DNA from: Flavobacterium sp. ASV13 | GTDB taxonomy: Bacteria; Bacteroidota; Bacteroidia; Flavobacteriales; Flavobacteriaceae | NCBI RefSeq assembly: GCF_000745775.1 | Contig: NZ_JQJY01000009.1 | Coordinates: 1-64,000, forward strand | Direction of reading: 5' to 3' | Length of the DNA: 64,000 nucleotides | In this document: positions 9,641 through 18,592 of the stretch, piece after piece | Position numbering within the stretch: position 1 is the stretch's first letter | How the letters are laid out: every line of letters begins with the position of its first letter | The notes under the pieces: model-generated | Databases searched by the model: none | Told to the model about the DNA's origin: nothing | The model's input: the letters and a program-made list of their open reading frames with translations, nothing else | Program-made: the position numbers and the translations under genes

Positions 9641-12600
9641 ATGCGTAAAATTTGTATTTTTTTACTGGTTTTATTTTGCGGTAATGTTTTGCAATCGCAA
9701 GTAAATCCGGCAGTTCAAGATACAACTAAAACTCAGTTTTCCAAAGGAAAGTTAGAGTTGAAAGATCCTCCAAGCATACTTTCGGCCTATAAATATGATC
9801 CAATATCAGATCGATATATTTATACTAATTCAGTTGATGGTTTTCCAGTAAACTATCCTATTATTTTAACTCCCAAAGAATATGAAGATTTAGTTCTGAA
9901 AGAGTCTCGTCGAGATTATTTCAGAAAAAAAGCTGATGCTATAGATGGAAAAAAAGCAGGAAGTGAGGCTGCAAAAAAGAATTTGTTACCAAGATATTAT
10001 GTTAACTCAAGCTTTTTCGAAAGTATTTTCGGAAGCAATACAATTGACGTAAAACCCACAGGTTCTGTTGAAATGGACTTGGGAATACGATATACAAAGC
10101 AAGACAATCCATCATTTTCACCCCGAAACAGATCCAGCCTCACATTTGATTTTGATCAAAGAATCAGTATGAGTTTGATGGGAAAAGTAGGAACACGATT
10201 AGAAGTAAATGCTAATTATGATACTCAGTCCACATTTGCTTTTCAAAACTTATTTAAATTGGCTTACACCCCTTCTGAAGATGATATTATTCAGAAAGTC
10301 GAAGTAGGTAATGTCAGCATGCCTTTAAACAGTACTTTAATTCGTGGTGCACAGAGTTTATTTGGTGTAAAAACACAATTACAGTTTGGAAAAACAACGG
10401 TAACGGGTGTTTTCTCCGAGCAAAAATCACAAACAAAGAGTGTTGTAGCCGAAGGAGGTGGTACAGTGCAAAATTTTGATTTGTATGCATTAGATTATGA
10501 TAATGACCGTCACTTTTTCTTATCTCAGTTCTTTAGAGACAGGTATGATGCTTCGTTAAAAAGTTATCCTGTTATTAATAGCCGTGTTCAGGTCACAAGA
10601 ATAGAGGTTTGGGTAACCAATAAGCAAAATAGGGTAAGCACAACAAGTAATAACCTTCGTAATGTTATTGCGCTTCAGGATTTAGGTGAAGGACCTCTTA
10701 GCGATGTTCCTGATAACGAAGTTGTTGTTATCAGTTCAACTGCAGGATTTTTTAATAAGCCTGTTGATTCACCTGCTGATAATGAGAATAATGCCTACGA
10801 TCCTGCAGCAATTGGTCAAGCGGGATCATTTTTAAATTCGAATATTAGAGAAATCGTTACGGCAAAATCTGGATTCAATAATACAAATGTAAGCGAAGGA
10901 ACTGATTACTCAATATTAGAGAATGCCCGCAAATTAACAGCAAACGAATTTACTTTCAATCCGCAGTTAGGATATATATCATTGCAGCAACGTTTGGCAA
11001 ATGATGAGATTCTGGCTGTAGCTTATGAATATACAGAAGGAGGTAAGGTTTATCAAGTTGGAGAATTTGGAAGTGACGGTGTTGATGCTACAGTTGTCAC
11101 TGGAAATAATAATTCTAATCAGGCGATTATTACGCAAAGTTTGATTTTGAAGATGCTTAAAAGCAATTTGACAAATGTGCAGAATCCAGTTTGGAATCTG
11201 ATGATGAAAAACGTTTATCAAATTCCACAGGCATATCAAATCAAACAAGATGATTTTAGAATGAATATCTTGTATACTGATCCTTCTCCGATTAACTATA
11301 TTACTCCAGTAACGGGATCTACTTTTCCGCCAAATCCGGCACCTGATAATAAAGTAGATCAGACTCCTTTGTTGAATGTTTTTAATTTGGACAAGCTGAA
11401 TTATAACAATGATCCACAAACAGGAGGAGATGGTTTCTTTGATTATTTACCAGGTATTACTGTTGATGTTCAAAATGGGCGAATTATTTTTACAACAAAA
11501 GAGCCTTTTGGAGAATTGATATTTAGTAAACTGCAAAGTAATACAGGTGAGAATTACAATGATCCAAGTACATATAATGCAAACCAGCAGAAATACGTTT
11601 TTAGAAGCATGTATCGCAATACGCAATCTGGTGCATTGCAGGATAGTGACAAGAATAAATTTTTGCTTAGAGGAAAATATAAATCTTCAGGAAGTAACGG
11701 AATCCCAATTGGAGCCTTTAACGTGCCTCAAGGTTCTGTTGTTGTAATGGCAGCGGGGCGAAGACTTGTTGAAGGTATTGATTATAGTGTTGATTATCAG
11801 TTAGGACGAGTTCAGATTTTAGATCCATCGCTTCAGGCTTCAAATACACCAATTGAAGTTTCATTAGAGAATAATTCTATTTTTGGACAGCAAACCCGAA
11901 GATTTATTGGATTCAATGTTGAACATAAAATTTCAGACAAATTTGTTGTCGGCGGTACATATTTAAAAATGACGGAAAAACCGTTTACTCAAAAATCAAG
12001 TTACGGTCAGGAATCAGTAAACAATACAATTTTTGGATTCAATGGTAATTATGCAACAGAAGTTCCATTCCTTACCAGATTAGTGAATAAGCTTCCAAAT
12101 ATGGATACTGATGTTCCGTCAAATCTTTCGATACGAGGTGAAGTTGCCTTTTTAAAACCAGATGCTCCAAAAGCAAGTGATTTTGAAGGCGAAGCAACAA
12201 TTTATATTGATGATTTTGAAGGTTCTCAGTCAACAATTGATATGAGATCTGCCTATGCGTGGAGTTTAGCGTCAACTCCATTTGTAAATTCGATTAATGA
12301 TAATACGTTTAACGCTAATTCAAATACGCTTGATTACGGATTTAAACGAGCAAAATTGGCTTGGTATACAATCGATCCAATTTTTTACTCCTCAAAACCA
12401 TCTGGTATTTCAAATGATGATTTGTCATTAAATTCTACAAGAAGAATTTATAGTAAAGAGTTATATCCAAATACAGATATTGCCCAAGGTCAGATTCAGG
12501 TGGTTAATACACTTGATTTAACTTATTTTCCGTCTGACAGAGGACCTTATAATAATAACCCAAATTTTAGTTCAAGTGCAGCTTCGTCTAATTTTGGAGG

Positions 12601-15600
12601 AATTATGCGTGCGCTGAATTCAACTAATTTTGAACAAGGAAATGTTGAATATATTCAGTTTTGGGTATTGGATCCTTATGTTGGAAACGGTGAAGCTCCG
12701 GCAAACAATACAGGTAAAATCTATTTCAACTTAGGTGAAGTTTCTGAAGATGTTTTAAAAGACGGAAGAAAACAATATGAAAATGGTTTAGGTCCGGATC
12801 AGGTAATGGTAAATCCGCAACCTATTTGGGGTGATGTTCCAGCTTCTCAATCGTTGATTTATGCATTTGATACTAACCCAGATAATCGTAAAAATCAAGA
12901 CGTTGGTTTAGATGGTTTGCCAGATGCTAAAGAAGCCGCGATTTATAATAATTATGCAGGGGAACAAGATCCCGCAGCTGATAACTACACTTATTATCTG
13001 AATACAGACGGAGGAGTTATCAATCGTTACAAAAAATATAATGGTACAGAAGGCAACTCTGCAGTTAGTATTAATGATCCTAATCGTGGGTCAACAACAT
13101 TGCCAGATGTAGAGGACATTAATCGTGACAACACCATGAGTACGATTAATGCTTATTATGAATACAGTATTGATTTGAAACCAGGAATGCAGGTTGGGTC
13201 AAATTATATTACGGATATCCGCGAAGTAAGTAATGTCGAATTGCCAAACGGAGGAACTACAAATGCAAGATGGATTCAGTTTAAGATTCCGGTATCAAAA
13301 CCAGAAAATACAATCGGAAACATTTCTGATTTTAGATCGATTCGTTTCATGCGTATGTTTATGACTGGTTTTAATGATCAAATGACAGTACGTTTTGGAG
13401 CTTTGGATTTAGTTAGAGGTGAATGGAGAAAATATACTGGTACACTTGATGCAAATGATCCAAATCCAGATGATGACGGAGTTCAGTTTGATGTTGCCGC
13501 AGTTAATATTCAGGAAAACGGAACAAAATGTCCAGTAAATTATGTTATTCCGCCAGGTGTTCAGCGAGAACAATTGTATAACAACAATACGATAATCAAT
13601 CAAAATGAGCAGGCTTTGGCAGTTCGAATTGGAGGGGCAGGATTACAATATTTGGATTCTAGAGCTGCTTTCAAGAATGTAAGTGTTGATATGCGTCAAT
13701 ACAAAAAAATGAAAATGTTCTTGCACGCTGAATCTCTTCCTAATGAAGCTACTTTAAGAGACGATGAAATGGTTGGTTTTATTCGTTTTGGTAATGACTT
13801 TACTCAAAACTATTATCAAGTTGAAATTCCGTTAAAAGTTACACAAACAGGAGGGTCTTGTACGATAAGCCCGGATTTGGTTTGGATGGAAGAGAATAAT
13901 ATCGATTTGGCGTTAGATTTATTGACCAGAATGAAAATTAAGGCAATGCCATTGGATATTAATTCTCCTAAAAGAGATATTAATGGGGTTTATTATCCTG
14001 ATGATGATCCGGATTTAATTCCAGACGGAGGTGATGGTGACAGCAAATTAAGATTAGGTATTAAAGGAAATCCGAACTTTGGTTTGGTTCGAAATTTAAT
14101 GGTCGGAGTTAAGAGCAGGGCCGATCATAAAGATATAAAAGGAGAGGTTTGGTTCAATGAGCTTCGTATGTCAGATTTGGATAATAAAGGCGGTATGGCA
14201 GCATTGTTAAATGTTGATACCAATATGGCTGATTTTGCAACCATTTCTGCAACTGGAAGAAAAAGTACGATTGGATTTGGATCGCTGGAACAAGGTGCAA
14301 ACGAGAGAGATCGTGAAGATATTCAGCAATATAATATTGTGACCAATTTGAATTTAGGAAAATTATTACCACATAAATGGGGAATCAATTTACCTTTTAA
14401 TTATGCAATTGGTGAAGAAGTTATTACGCCAGAATATGATCCTTTTAATCAGGATATTAAATTAGATCAGTTGCTTAACGAAACTACTGATCAGGCAGAA
14501 AAAGATAATATCAGAACTCGTGCTATAGATTACACAAAACGTAAAAGTATCAACTTTATAGGTGTAAGAAAAGATAGGGCTCCAGAACAAAAACCGCATG
14601 TTTATGATGTTGAAAATTTCACTTTTTCACAATCATATAATGAGGTGGCACGCCATGATTATGAAGTTGAAGATTATAGAGATCAACAATCAAATTCGGC
14701 TGTAAATTATGCTTATACTTTTCAGCCAAAAGAAGTTGTACCTTTCAAGCAGACCAAATTCATGAAAAAAAGTGATTATTGGAAAATGTTGAGTGATTTC
14801 AATTTTAATTATTTGCCTTCGAATATTACGTTTAACACAAATATTTTAAGACAAAGCAATCGTCAACAATATAGACAGGTTGAGGTTGAAGGTATAGGAC
14901 TTGATCCGCTTTACAGAAGAAATTTTGCTTTTAATTACCAATATGGATTTGGTTTTAATCTGACTAAATCATTAAAATTAAATTATACAGCGGCATCAAA
15001 TAATATTGTGAAGAATTATTTGAATGAAGATAAAACACCAAAAGAAGATTTTAATATTTGGGATGATTATTTAGACATTGGTACACCAAATCAGCATTTA
15101 CAGCAATTAGTATTGAATTATGAAATTCCGCTGTATAAAATTCCTGTTCTGAGTTTTGTAAAAGCGAGTTATTCCTATACAGCTGATTACAGTTGGCAAC
15201 GTGCTTCTACAGCTATGTCTGAATTTACTGCTGATGACGGAGTTACATATAATTTAGGGAATACAATTCAGAATGCCAACTCAAATACATTTACGACAAC
15301 CCTAAACATGAATTTATTATATAAATATTTAGGATTGACGCCAGGTGCAAAAACAGCTGCAAAACCTAAACCGGCCGGACCTCCAAAACCTGGAGAGAAA
15401 GTAGTGAATACTGCAAAACCAGTAGAGAAAAACAGTCCGTTTTATGATGGTCTAATTGGAGTTTTAACAAGTGTAAAAAACATTCAGATTAATTATACTA
15501 AAAATAGCGGAACAGTTTTACCAGGATATACGCCAAGTGTTGGTTTCTTTGGTACAGCAAAACCATCATTAGGTTTTATTTTTGGAAGTCAGGATGACGT

Positions 15601-16888
15601 TCGATATGAATCAGCAAAAAATGGATGGTTAACAAACTATGATAATTTCAACCAAAATTTCACACAGGTAGAAAATAAGATTTTAAAAATAACTGCGAAC
15701 ATGGATTTATTGCCAGATCTAAAAATTGATTTAGCGATGGATCGTGCTTATTCTGAAAATTCATCAGAACAATATAGTGTTAGAGATTCAATAGGACAAT
15801 TGTTTTATAAGCCGTTATCGCCTTATACGTATGGAATGTTTTCGATCTCAACGGTGCTGATTAAAACATCTTTTGCAACAAGTAATGAAAATGAATCTGC
15901 AGCATTCGATGATTTTAGAAATAATCGTTTAGTAATCGCAAATCGTTTGGCAGAAGATCATTATGGTTCGGGTACAACGATTCCAAGATATGATGCAGGA
16001 GCACTTCCTCCTGAAAATCCTAATGCACCTATAGAAGATCTTTCAAATCCAAATAACAGTCAGAGAAAGTTAATTCAGTCAAATGACGGTTATCCGATAG
16101 GTTATGGTAAAAGTAATCAGGCGGTATTGCTTCCTTCTTTTTTAGCGGCATATACAGGAAAAGATGCGTCGAACGCTTCGACTAGTATTTTTAGAAGTTT
16201 TCCTATTCCAAACTGGTCGATTAAATATAATGGGTTGATGCGCTTTAAGTATTTTAAAGATCACTTTAGACGTTTTTCATTGCAGCATAATTACCGTGCA
16301 TCCTATACCATAAATCAATTTAGGTCTAATTTTGATTATTATGAAAATCCAAACGGGCAAGATATAAACTCGAATTTCTATAATCAAACTATAATGTCAA
16401 ATGTCAATTTAGTTGAACAGTTTAGTCCGCTGATTCGTGTTGATTTTGAGTTAAAAAGTTCTTTCCGTTTGCTGACTGAAATAAAACGAGACAGAGCATT
16501 GTCTATGAGTTTCGATAATAATTTACTGACCGAAGTAAGAGGTGTGGAGTATGTTGTAGGAATGGGGTATCGATTTAAAGATGTTATTTTTTCATCTCGT
16601 TTAGCGGATAATCCAACAGGAATTATAAAAAGTGATATTAATATAAAAGCTGATTTTTCATATCGAAATAATCAAACATTGGTGCGTTATTTAGATTATG
16701 ACAATAACCAGTTGGCAGCAGGACAAAATATTTGGGCATTAAAATTAACAGCAGATTATGCATTCAGTAAAAATCTGACAGCTATATTTTATTATGACCA
16801 TTCATTCTCGAAAGCAGTTATTTCGACTTCTTTCCCGCTTACAAATATTAGATCAGGATTTACGCTCAGATATAATTTCGGAAATTAA
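9641..16888 (+). CDS. sprA: Type IX secretion translocon / gliding motility protein SprA
   Basis: SprA is the giant outer membrane barrel through which type IX cargo crosses to the surface; the F. johnsoniae protein forms a 36-strand barrel and is required for gliding. At 2415 residues this copy has the family's usual length. It opens with a signal peptide ending at LQSQ and then shows SprA features, including a large early region with strands ending in YTPSEDD, repeated IDDFEGSQS and DFRSIRFMRMF segments, and a C-terminal aromatic-ended barrel. A Pro/Lys/Ala-rich stretch (KPKPAGPPKPGEK, near residue 1910) is a probable disordered loop. Neighbours ruvA upstream and gcvH downstream fit the known locus. 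The adhesin at the window start and SprF-like proteins are probable clients or partners. Confidence 0.96.
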   Translation: MRKICIFLLVLFCGNVLQSQVNPAVQDTTKTQFSKGKLELKDPPSILSAYKYDPISDRYIYTNSVDGFPVNYPIILTPKEYEDLVLKESRRDYFRKKADAIDGKKAGSEAAKKNLLPRYYVNSSFFESIFGSNTIDVKPTGSVEMDLGIRYTKQDNPSFSPRNRSSLTFDFDQRISMSLMGKVGTRLEVNANYDTQSTFAFQNLFKLAYTPSEDDIIQKVEVGNVSMPLNSTLIRGAQSLFGVKTQLQFGKTTVTGVFSEQKSQTKSVVAEGGGTVQNFDLYALDYDNDRHFFLSQFFRDRYDASLKSYPVINSRVQVTRIEVWVTNKQNRVSTTSNNLRNVIALQDLGEGPLSDVPDNEVVVISSTAGFFNKPVDSPADNENNAYDPAAIGQAGSFLNSNIREIVTAKSGFNNTNVSEGTDYSILENARKLTANEFTFNPQLGYISLQQRLANDEILAVAYEYTEGGKVYQVGEFGSDGVDATVVTGNNNSNQAIITQSLILKMLKSNLTNVQNPVWNLMMKNVYQIPQAYQIKQDDFRMNILYTDPSPINYITPVTGSTFPPNPAPDNKVDQTPLLNVFNLDKLNYNNDPQTGGDGFFDYLPGITVDVQNGRIIFTTKEPFGELIFSKLQSNTGENYNDPSTYNANQQKYVFRSMYRNTQSGALQDSDKNKFLLRGKYKSSGSNGIPIGAFNVPQGSVVVMAAGRRLVEGIDYSVDYQLGRVQILDPSLQASNTPIEVSLENNSIFGQQTRRFIGFNVEHKISDKFVVGGTYLKMTEKPFTQKSSYGQESVNNTIFGFNGNYATEVPFLTRLVNKLPNMDTDVPSNLSIRGEVAFLKPDAPKASDFEGEATIYIDDFEGSQSTIDMRSAYAWSLASTPFVNSINDNTFNANSNTLDYGFKRAKLAWYTIDPIFYSSKPSGISNDDLSLNSTRRIYSKELYPNTDIAQGQIQVVNTLDLTYFPSDRGPYNNNPNFSSSAASSNFGGIMRALNSTNFEQGNVEYIQFWVLDPYVGNGEAPANNTGKIYFNLGEVSEDVLKDGRKQYENGLGPDQVMVNPQPIWGDVPASQSLIYAFDTNPDNRKNQDVGLDGLPDAKEAAIYNNYAGEQDPAADNYTYYLNTDGGVINRYKKYNGTEGNSAVSINDPNRGSTTLPDVEDINRDNTMSTINAYYEYSIDLKPGMQVGSNYITDIREVSNVELPNGGTTNARWIQFKIPVSKPENTIGNISDFRSIRFMRMFMTGFNDQMTVRFGALDLVRGEWRKYTGTLDANDPNPDDDGVQFDVAAVNIQENGTKCPVNYVIPPGVQREQLYNNNTIINQNEQALAVRIGGAGLQYLDSRAAFKNVSVDMRQYKKMKMFLHAESLPNEATLRDDEMVGFIRFGNDFTQNYYQVEIPLKVTQTGGSCTISPDLVWMEENNIDLALDLLTRMKIKAMPLDINSPKRDINGVYYPDDDPDLIPDGGDGDSKLRLGIKGNPNFGLVRNLMVGVKSRADHKDIKGEVWFNELRMSDLDNKGGMAALLNVDTNMADFATISATGRKSTIGFGSLEQGANERDREDIQQYNIVTNLNLGKLLPHKWGINLPFNYAIGEEVITPEYDPFNQDIKLDQLLNETTDQAEKDNIRTRAIDYTKRKSINFIGVRKDRAPEQKPHVYDVENFTFSQSYNEVARHDYEVEDYRDQQSNSAVNYAYTFQPKEVVPFKQTKFMKKSDYWKMLSDFNFNYLPSNITFNTNILRQSNRQQYRQVEVEGIGLDPLYRRNFAFNYQYGFGFNLTKSLKLNYTAASNNIVKNYLNEDKTPKEDFNIWDDYLDIGTPNQHLQQLVLNYEIPLYKIPVLSFVKASYSYTADYSWQRASTAMSEFTADDGVTYNLGNTIQNANSNTFTTTLNMNLLYKYLGLTPGAKTAAKPKPAGPPKPGEKVVNTAKPVEKNSPFYDGLIGVLTSVKNIQINYTKNSGTVLPGYTPSVGFFGTAKPSLGFIFGSQDDVRYESAKNGWLTNYDNFNQNFTQVENKILKITANMDLLPDLKIDLAMDRAYSENSSEQYSVRDSIGQLFYKPLSPYTYGMFSISTVLIKTSFATSNENESAAFDDFRNNRLVIANRLAEDHYGSGTTIPRYDAGALPPENPNAPIEDLSNPNNSQRKLIQSNDGYPIGYGKSNQAVLLPSFLAAYTGKDASNASTSIFRSFPIPNWSIKYNGLMRFKYFKDHFRRFSLQHNYRASYTINQFRSNFDYYENPNGQDINSNFYNQTIMSNVNLVEQFSPLIRVDFELKSSFRLLTEIKRDRALSMSFDNNLLTEVRGVEYVVGMGYRFKDVIFSSRLADNPTGIIKSDINIKADFSYRNNQTLVRYLDYDNNQLAAGQNIWALKLTADYAFSKNLTAIFYYDHSFSKAVISTSFPLTNIRSGFTLRYNFGN

Positions 16889-16925
16889 ATTTAGAATTCT
16901 AAACTAGATTTTATTAGAAGATTAT

Positions 16926-16933
16926 TACATTTG
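16926..16933 (+). promoter_or_regulatory. -7 box for gcvH
   Basis: TACATTTG matches TAnnTTTG and lies 40 bases before the gcvH ATG, in the 85-base gap after sprA. Confidence 0.6.
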
Positions 16934-16973
16934 TGACTTAATTATTAAATTATCAATTTTCAAACATACTATT

Positions 16974-17354
16974 ATGAGCATACCAGCAAATTTAAAGTAC
17001 ACAAAAGATCATGAATGGGTTAGCATCGAAGGCGATGTTGCGACTGTAGGAATTACTCATTTTGCACAAAAAGAGTTAGGGGATATTGTGTATGTTGAGG
17101 TAGAAACTTTAGATCAGACATTAGATAAAGACGAAGTTTTTGGAACAGTTGAAGCTGTTAAAACAGTTTCAGATTTATTTTTGCCTTTGACAGGTGAAAT
17201 TATTGCTTTCAATGATAGTTTAGAAAGTGCTCCAGAAACTGTGAACTCTGATCCTTACGGAGCAGGATGGATGATCAAAATAAAAATTGCTGACGCTTCA
17301 GAAATTGATTCGTTATTGTCTGATGCAGCTTACAAACAACTTATCGGTGCCTAA
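16974..17354 (+). CDS. gcvH: Glycine cleavage system H protein
   Basis: GcvH is the lipoylated shuttle of the glycine cleavage complex, carrying the aminomethyl group between the P, T and L proteins. Its 126 residues match the family. The start MSIPANLKYTKDHEW is typical, and the lipoyl-lysine lies in FGTVEAVKTVSDL, at Lys63. No other glycine cleavage gene is present in the window, so the set is dispersed. Its 3' end overlaps the start of the VanZ-like gene, which suggests co-transcription with it. Confidence 0.96.
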   Translation: MSIPANLKYTKDHEWVSIEGDVATVGITHFAQKELGDIVYVEVETLDQTLDKDEVFGTVEAVKTVSDLFLPLTGEIIAFNDSLESAPETVNSDPYGAGWMIKIKIADASEIDSLLSDAAYKQLIGA

Positions 17355-17739
17355 ACAACTTCTTTTAATTTGGGCGATTATTTGTTCAGGTATCATTACT
17401 TATTTTTGTTTGACGAATTCAAGTAATATACCGGCAATAGATTTTCCGAGTATAGATAAAATCGTTCATTTTTGCTTTCATTTCGGATTTACAATTTCGT
17501 GGATTTTGTTCTTCAAAAAAGAATTGAAAGGTCAGCATGCAAACGATTATAAAGCATATTTGATTTCATTTATATTTTCAGTTTTCTTTGGAATTACAAT
17601 CGAGATTCTTCAAGGTGTTTTAACAACTACAAGAACTCCAGATGTAACTGATGTCCTTGCAAATACGATCGGAGCAACTGCCGGAGTATTTTCTGCTATA
17701 GGATTTAGGAAACTGATTGATAAAATAATAGGAATATAA
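17347..17739 (+). CDS. VanZ-like family membrane protein
   Basis: This small integral membrane protein has four likely transmembrane helices and the VanZ-like pattern DKIVHFCFHFGFTISW early and FFGITIEILQG...TRTPDVTDVLANTIGA late. The charged DxxDxxxNxxG segment is the family hallmark. The frame extends upstream through gcvH to 17287, but homologous sequence appears to begin near the GTG at 17347, which overlaps the gcvH stop by 8 bases; ATG 17323 is the alternative. Function is unknown; VanZ itself is linked to teicoplanin resistance, but that should not be transferred here. Confidence 0.8.
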   Translation: MPKQLLLIWAIICSGIITYFCLTNSSNIPAIDFPSIDKIVHFCFHFGFTISWILFFKKELKGQHANDYKAYLISFIFSVFFGITIEILQGVLTTTRTPDVTDVLANTIGATAGVFSAIGFRKLIDKIIGI

Positions 17740-17741
17740 TT

Positions 17742-17763
17742 ACCCACTTCGGTGGGTTTTTTA
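17742..17763 (+). terminator. Terminator with TTCG tetraloop
   Basis: A perfect six-base-pair stem ACCCAC/GTGGGT closes a TTCG loop and is followed by a T run. It begins 3 bases after the VanZ-like stop, ending the gcvH-vanZ unit. Confidence 0.9.
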
Positions 17764-17814
17764 TTATCATAAAATGAACCCTTATAAATAATGCTTTTTT
17801 TTCAATTTAAAATG

Positions 17815-17822
17815 TATTTTTG
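17815..17822 (+). promoter_or_regulatory. -7 box for deoC-remB
   Basis: TATTTTTG matches TAnnTTTG and lies 26 bases before the deoC ATG, downstream of a terminator. Confidence 0.6.
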
Positions 17823-17848
17823 TGCCGATCTGACGTAATAGGAAAATC

Positions 17849-18592
17849 ATGAACATTAAGCAATATCTTGATTCAACGTATCTTAAAACTGCTTTACAAG
17901 CTGGGCTTTCGGAAGCAGAAAATAATATTGTTGTAAAAAATGCAATTGAAGAAGCAATTGCAGAAGGTTTTAAGTTAATTATGATTCGGCCGGAACATGT
18001 CAGCTTGGCTAAAAAAATGATTTTGAAAGCTAATTCGTCTTTGCTTGTTGGTACTGTTATTGATTTTCCGGAAGGCAAATCAGATTTGGGAACCAAAATT
18101 AAAGAAGCAAATGAAGCAATTGAAAACGGAGCAGATGATTTGGATTTTGTCTGTAATTATGAAGCTTTCAAAAATGGCGAAATTGCATTAGTTAAAAATG
18201 AAATTTTAATAGGTACGCAAATTGGATTGGCACACAATAAAACCGTAAAATGGATTATTGAAACAGCAGCTTTGACTGATAAAGAAATTATCCAGCTTTC
18301 GGCTTTGATAAAAAATGTTGTGATTTCTAATTTTAAAGAGGAAAATTACGCATCAGTATTTGTGAAATCATCTACAGGTTTTTTTAAAACGGAAAATGAT
18401 TTGCCTAATGGAGCGACTGTTCCAGTGATAATTATAATGTTAGAAAATGCATCGCCATTGTCAGTTAAGGCTGCGGGCGGTGTTCGATCATATGAAGACG
18501 CAATAGAAATGATTCGTTTAGGAGTTAAGCGAATCGGAACTTCGGCAGCAAAAGCAATTGCTGGCGGAGAGAATACCACAAATCAATATTAA
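17849..18592 (+). CDS. deoC: Deoxyribose-phosphate aldolase
   Basis: DeoC cleaves 2-deoxyribose 5-phosphate to glyceraldehyde 3-phosphate and acetaldehyde in deoxynucleoside breakdown. At 247 residues it is a class I aldolase with the TIM-barrel features expected: DFPEG near residue 71, ADDLDFVCNYEAFKNG in the middle, and the Schiff-base lysine in VFVKSSTGF near residue 172. A C-terminal KAAGGVRSYEDA phosphate-binding segment follows. The stop is immediately followed by the remB start, so the two are probably one transcript although functionally unrelated. Confidence 0.95.
   Translation: MNIKQYLDSTYLKTALQAGLSEAENNIVVKNAIEEAIAEGFKLIMIRPEHVSLAKKMILKANSSLLVGTVIDFPEGKSDLGTKIKEANEAIENGADDLDFVCNYEAFKNGEIALVKNEILIGTQIGLAHNKTVKWIIETAALTDKEIIQLSALIKNVVISNFKEENYASVFVKSSTGFFKTENDLPNGATVPVIIIMLENASPLSVKAAGGVRSYEDAIEMIRLGVKRIGTSAAKAIAGGENTTNQY

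Noticed and set aside
10979..11419. 146-residue minus-strand frame within sprA
   Set aside because: It is antisense to a strongly conserved gene and has no coding features of its own.
9641..16888. sprA as a horizontally acquired giant gene
   Set aside because: Composition matches its neighbours, and order ruvA-sprA-gcvH is the expected chromosomal setting.
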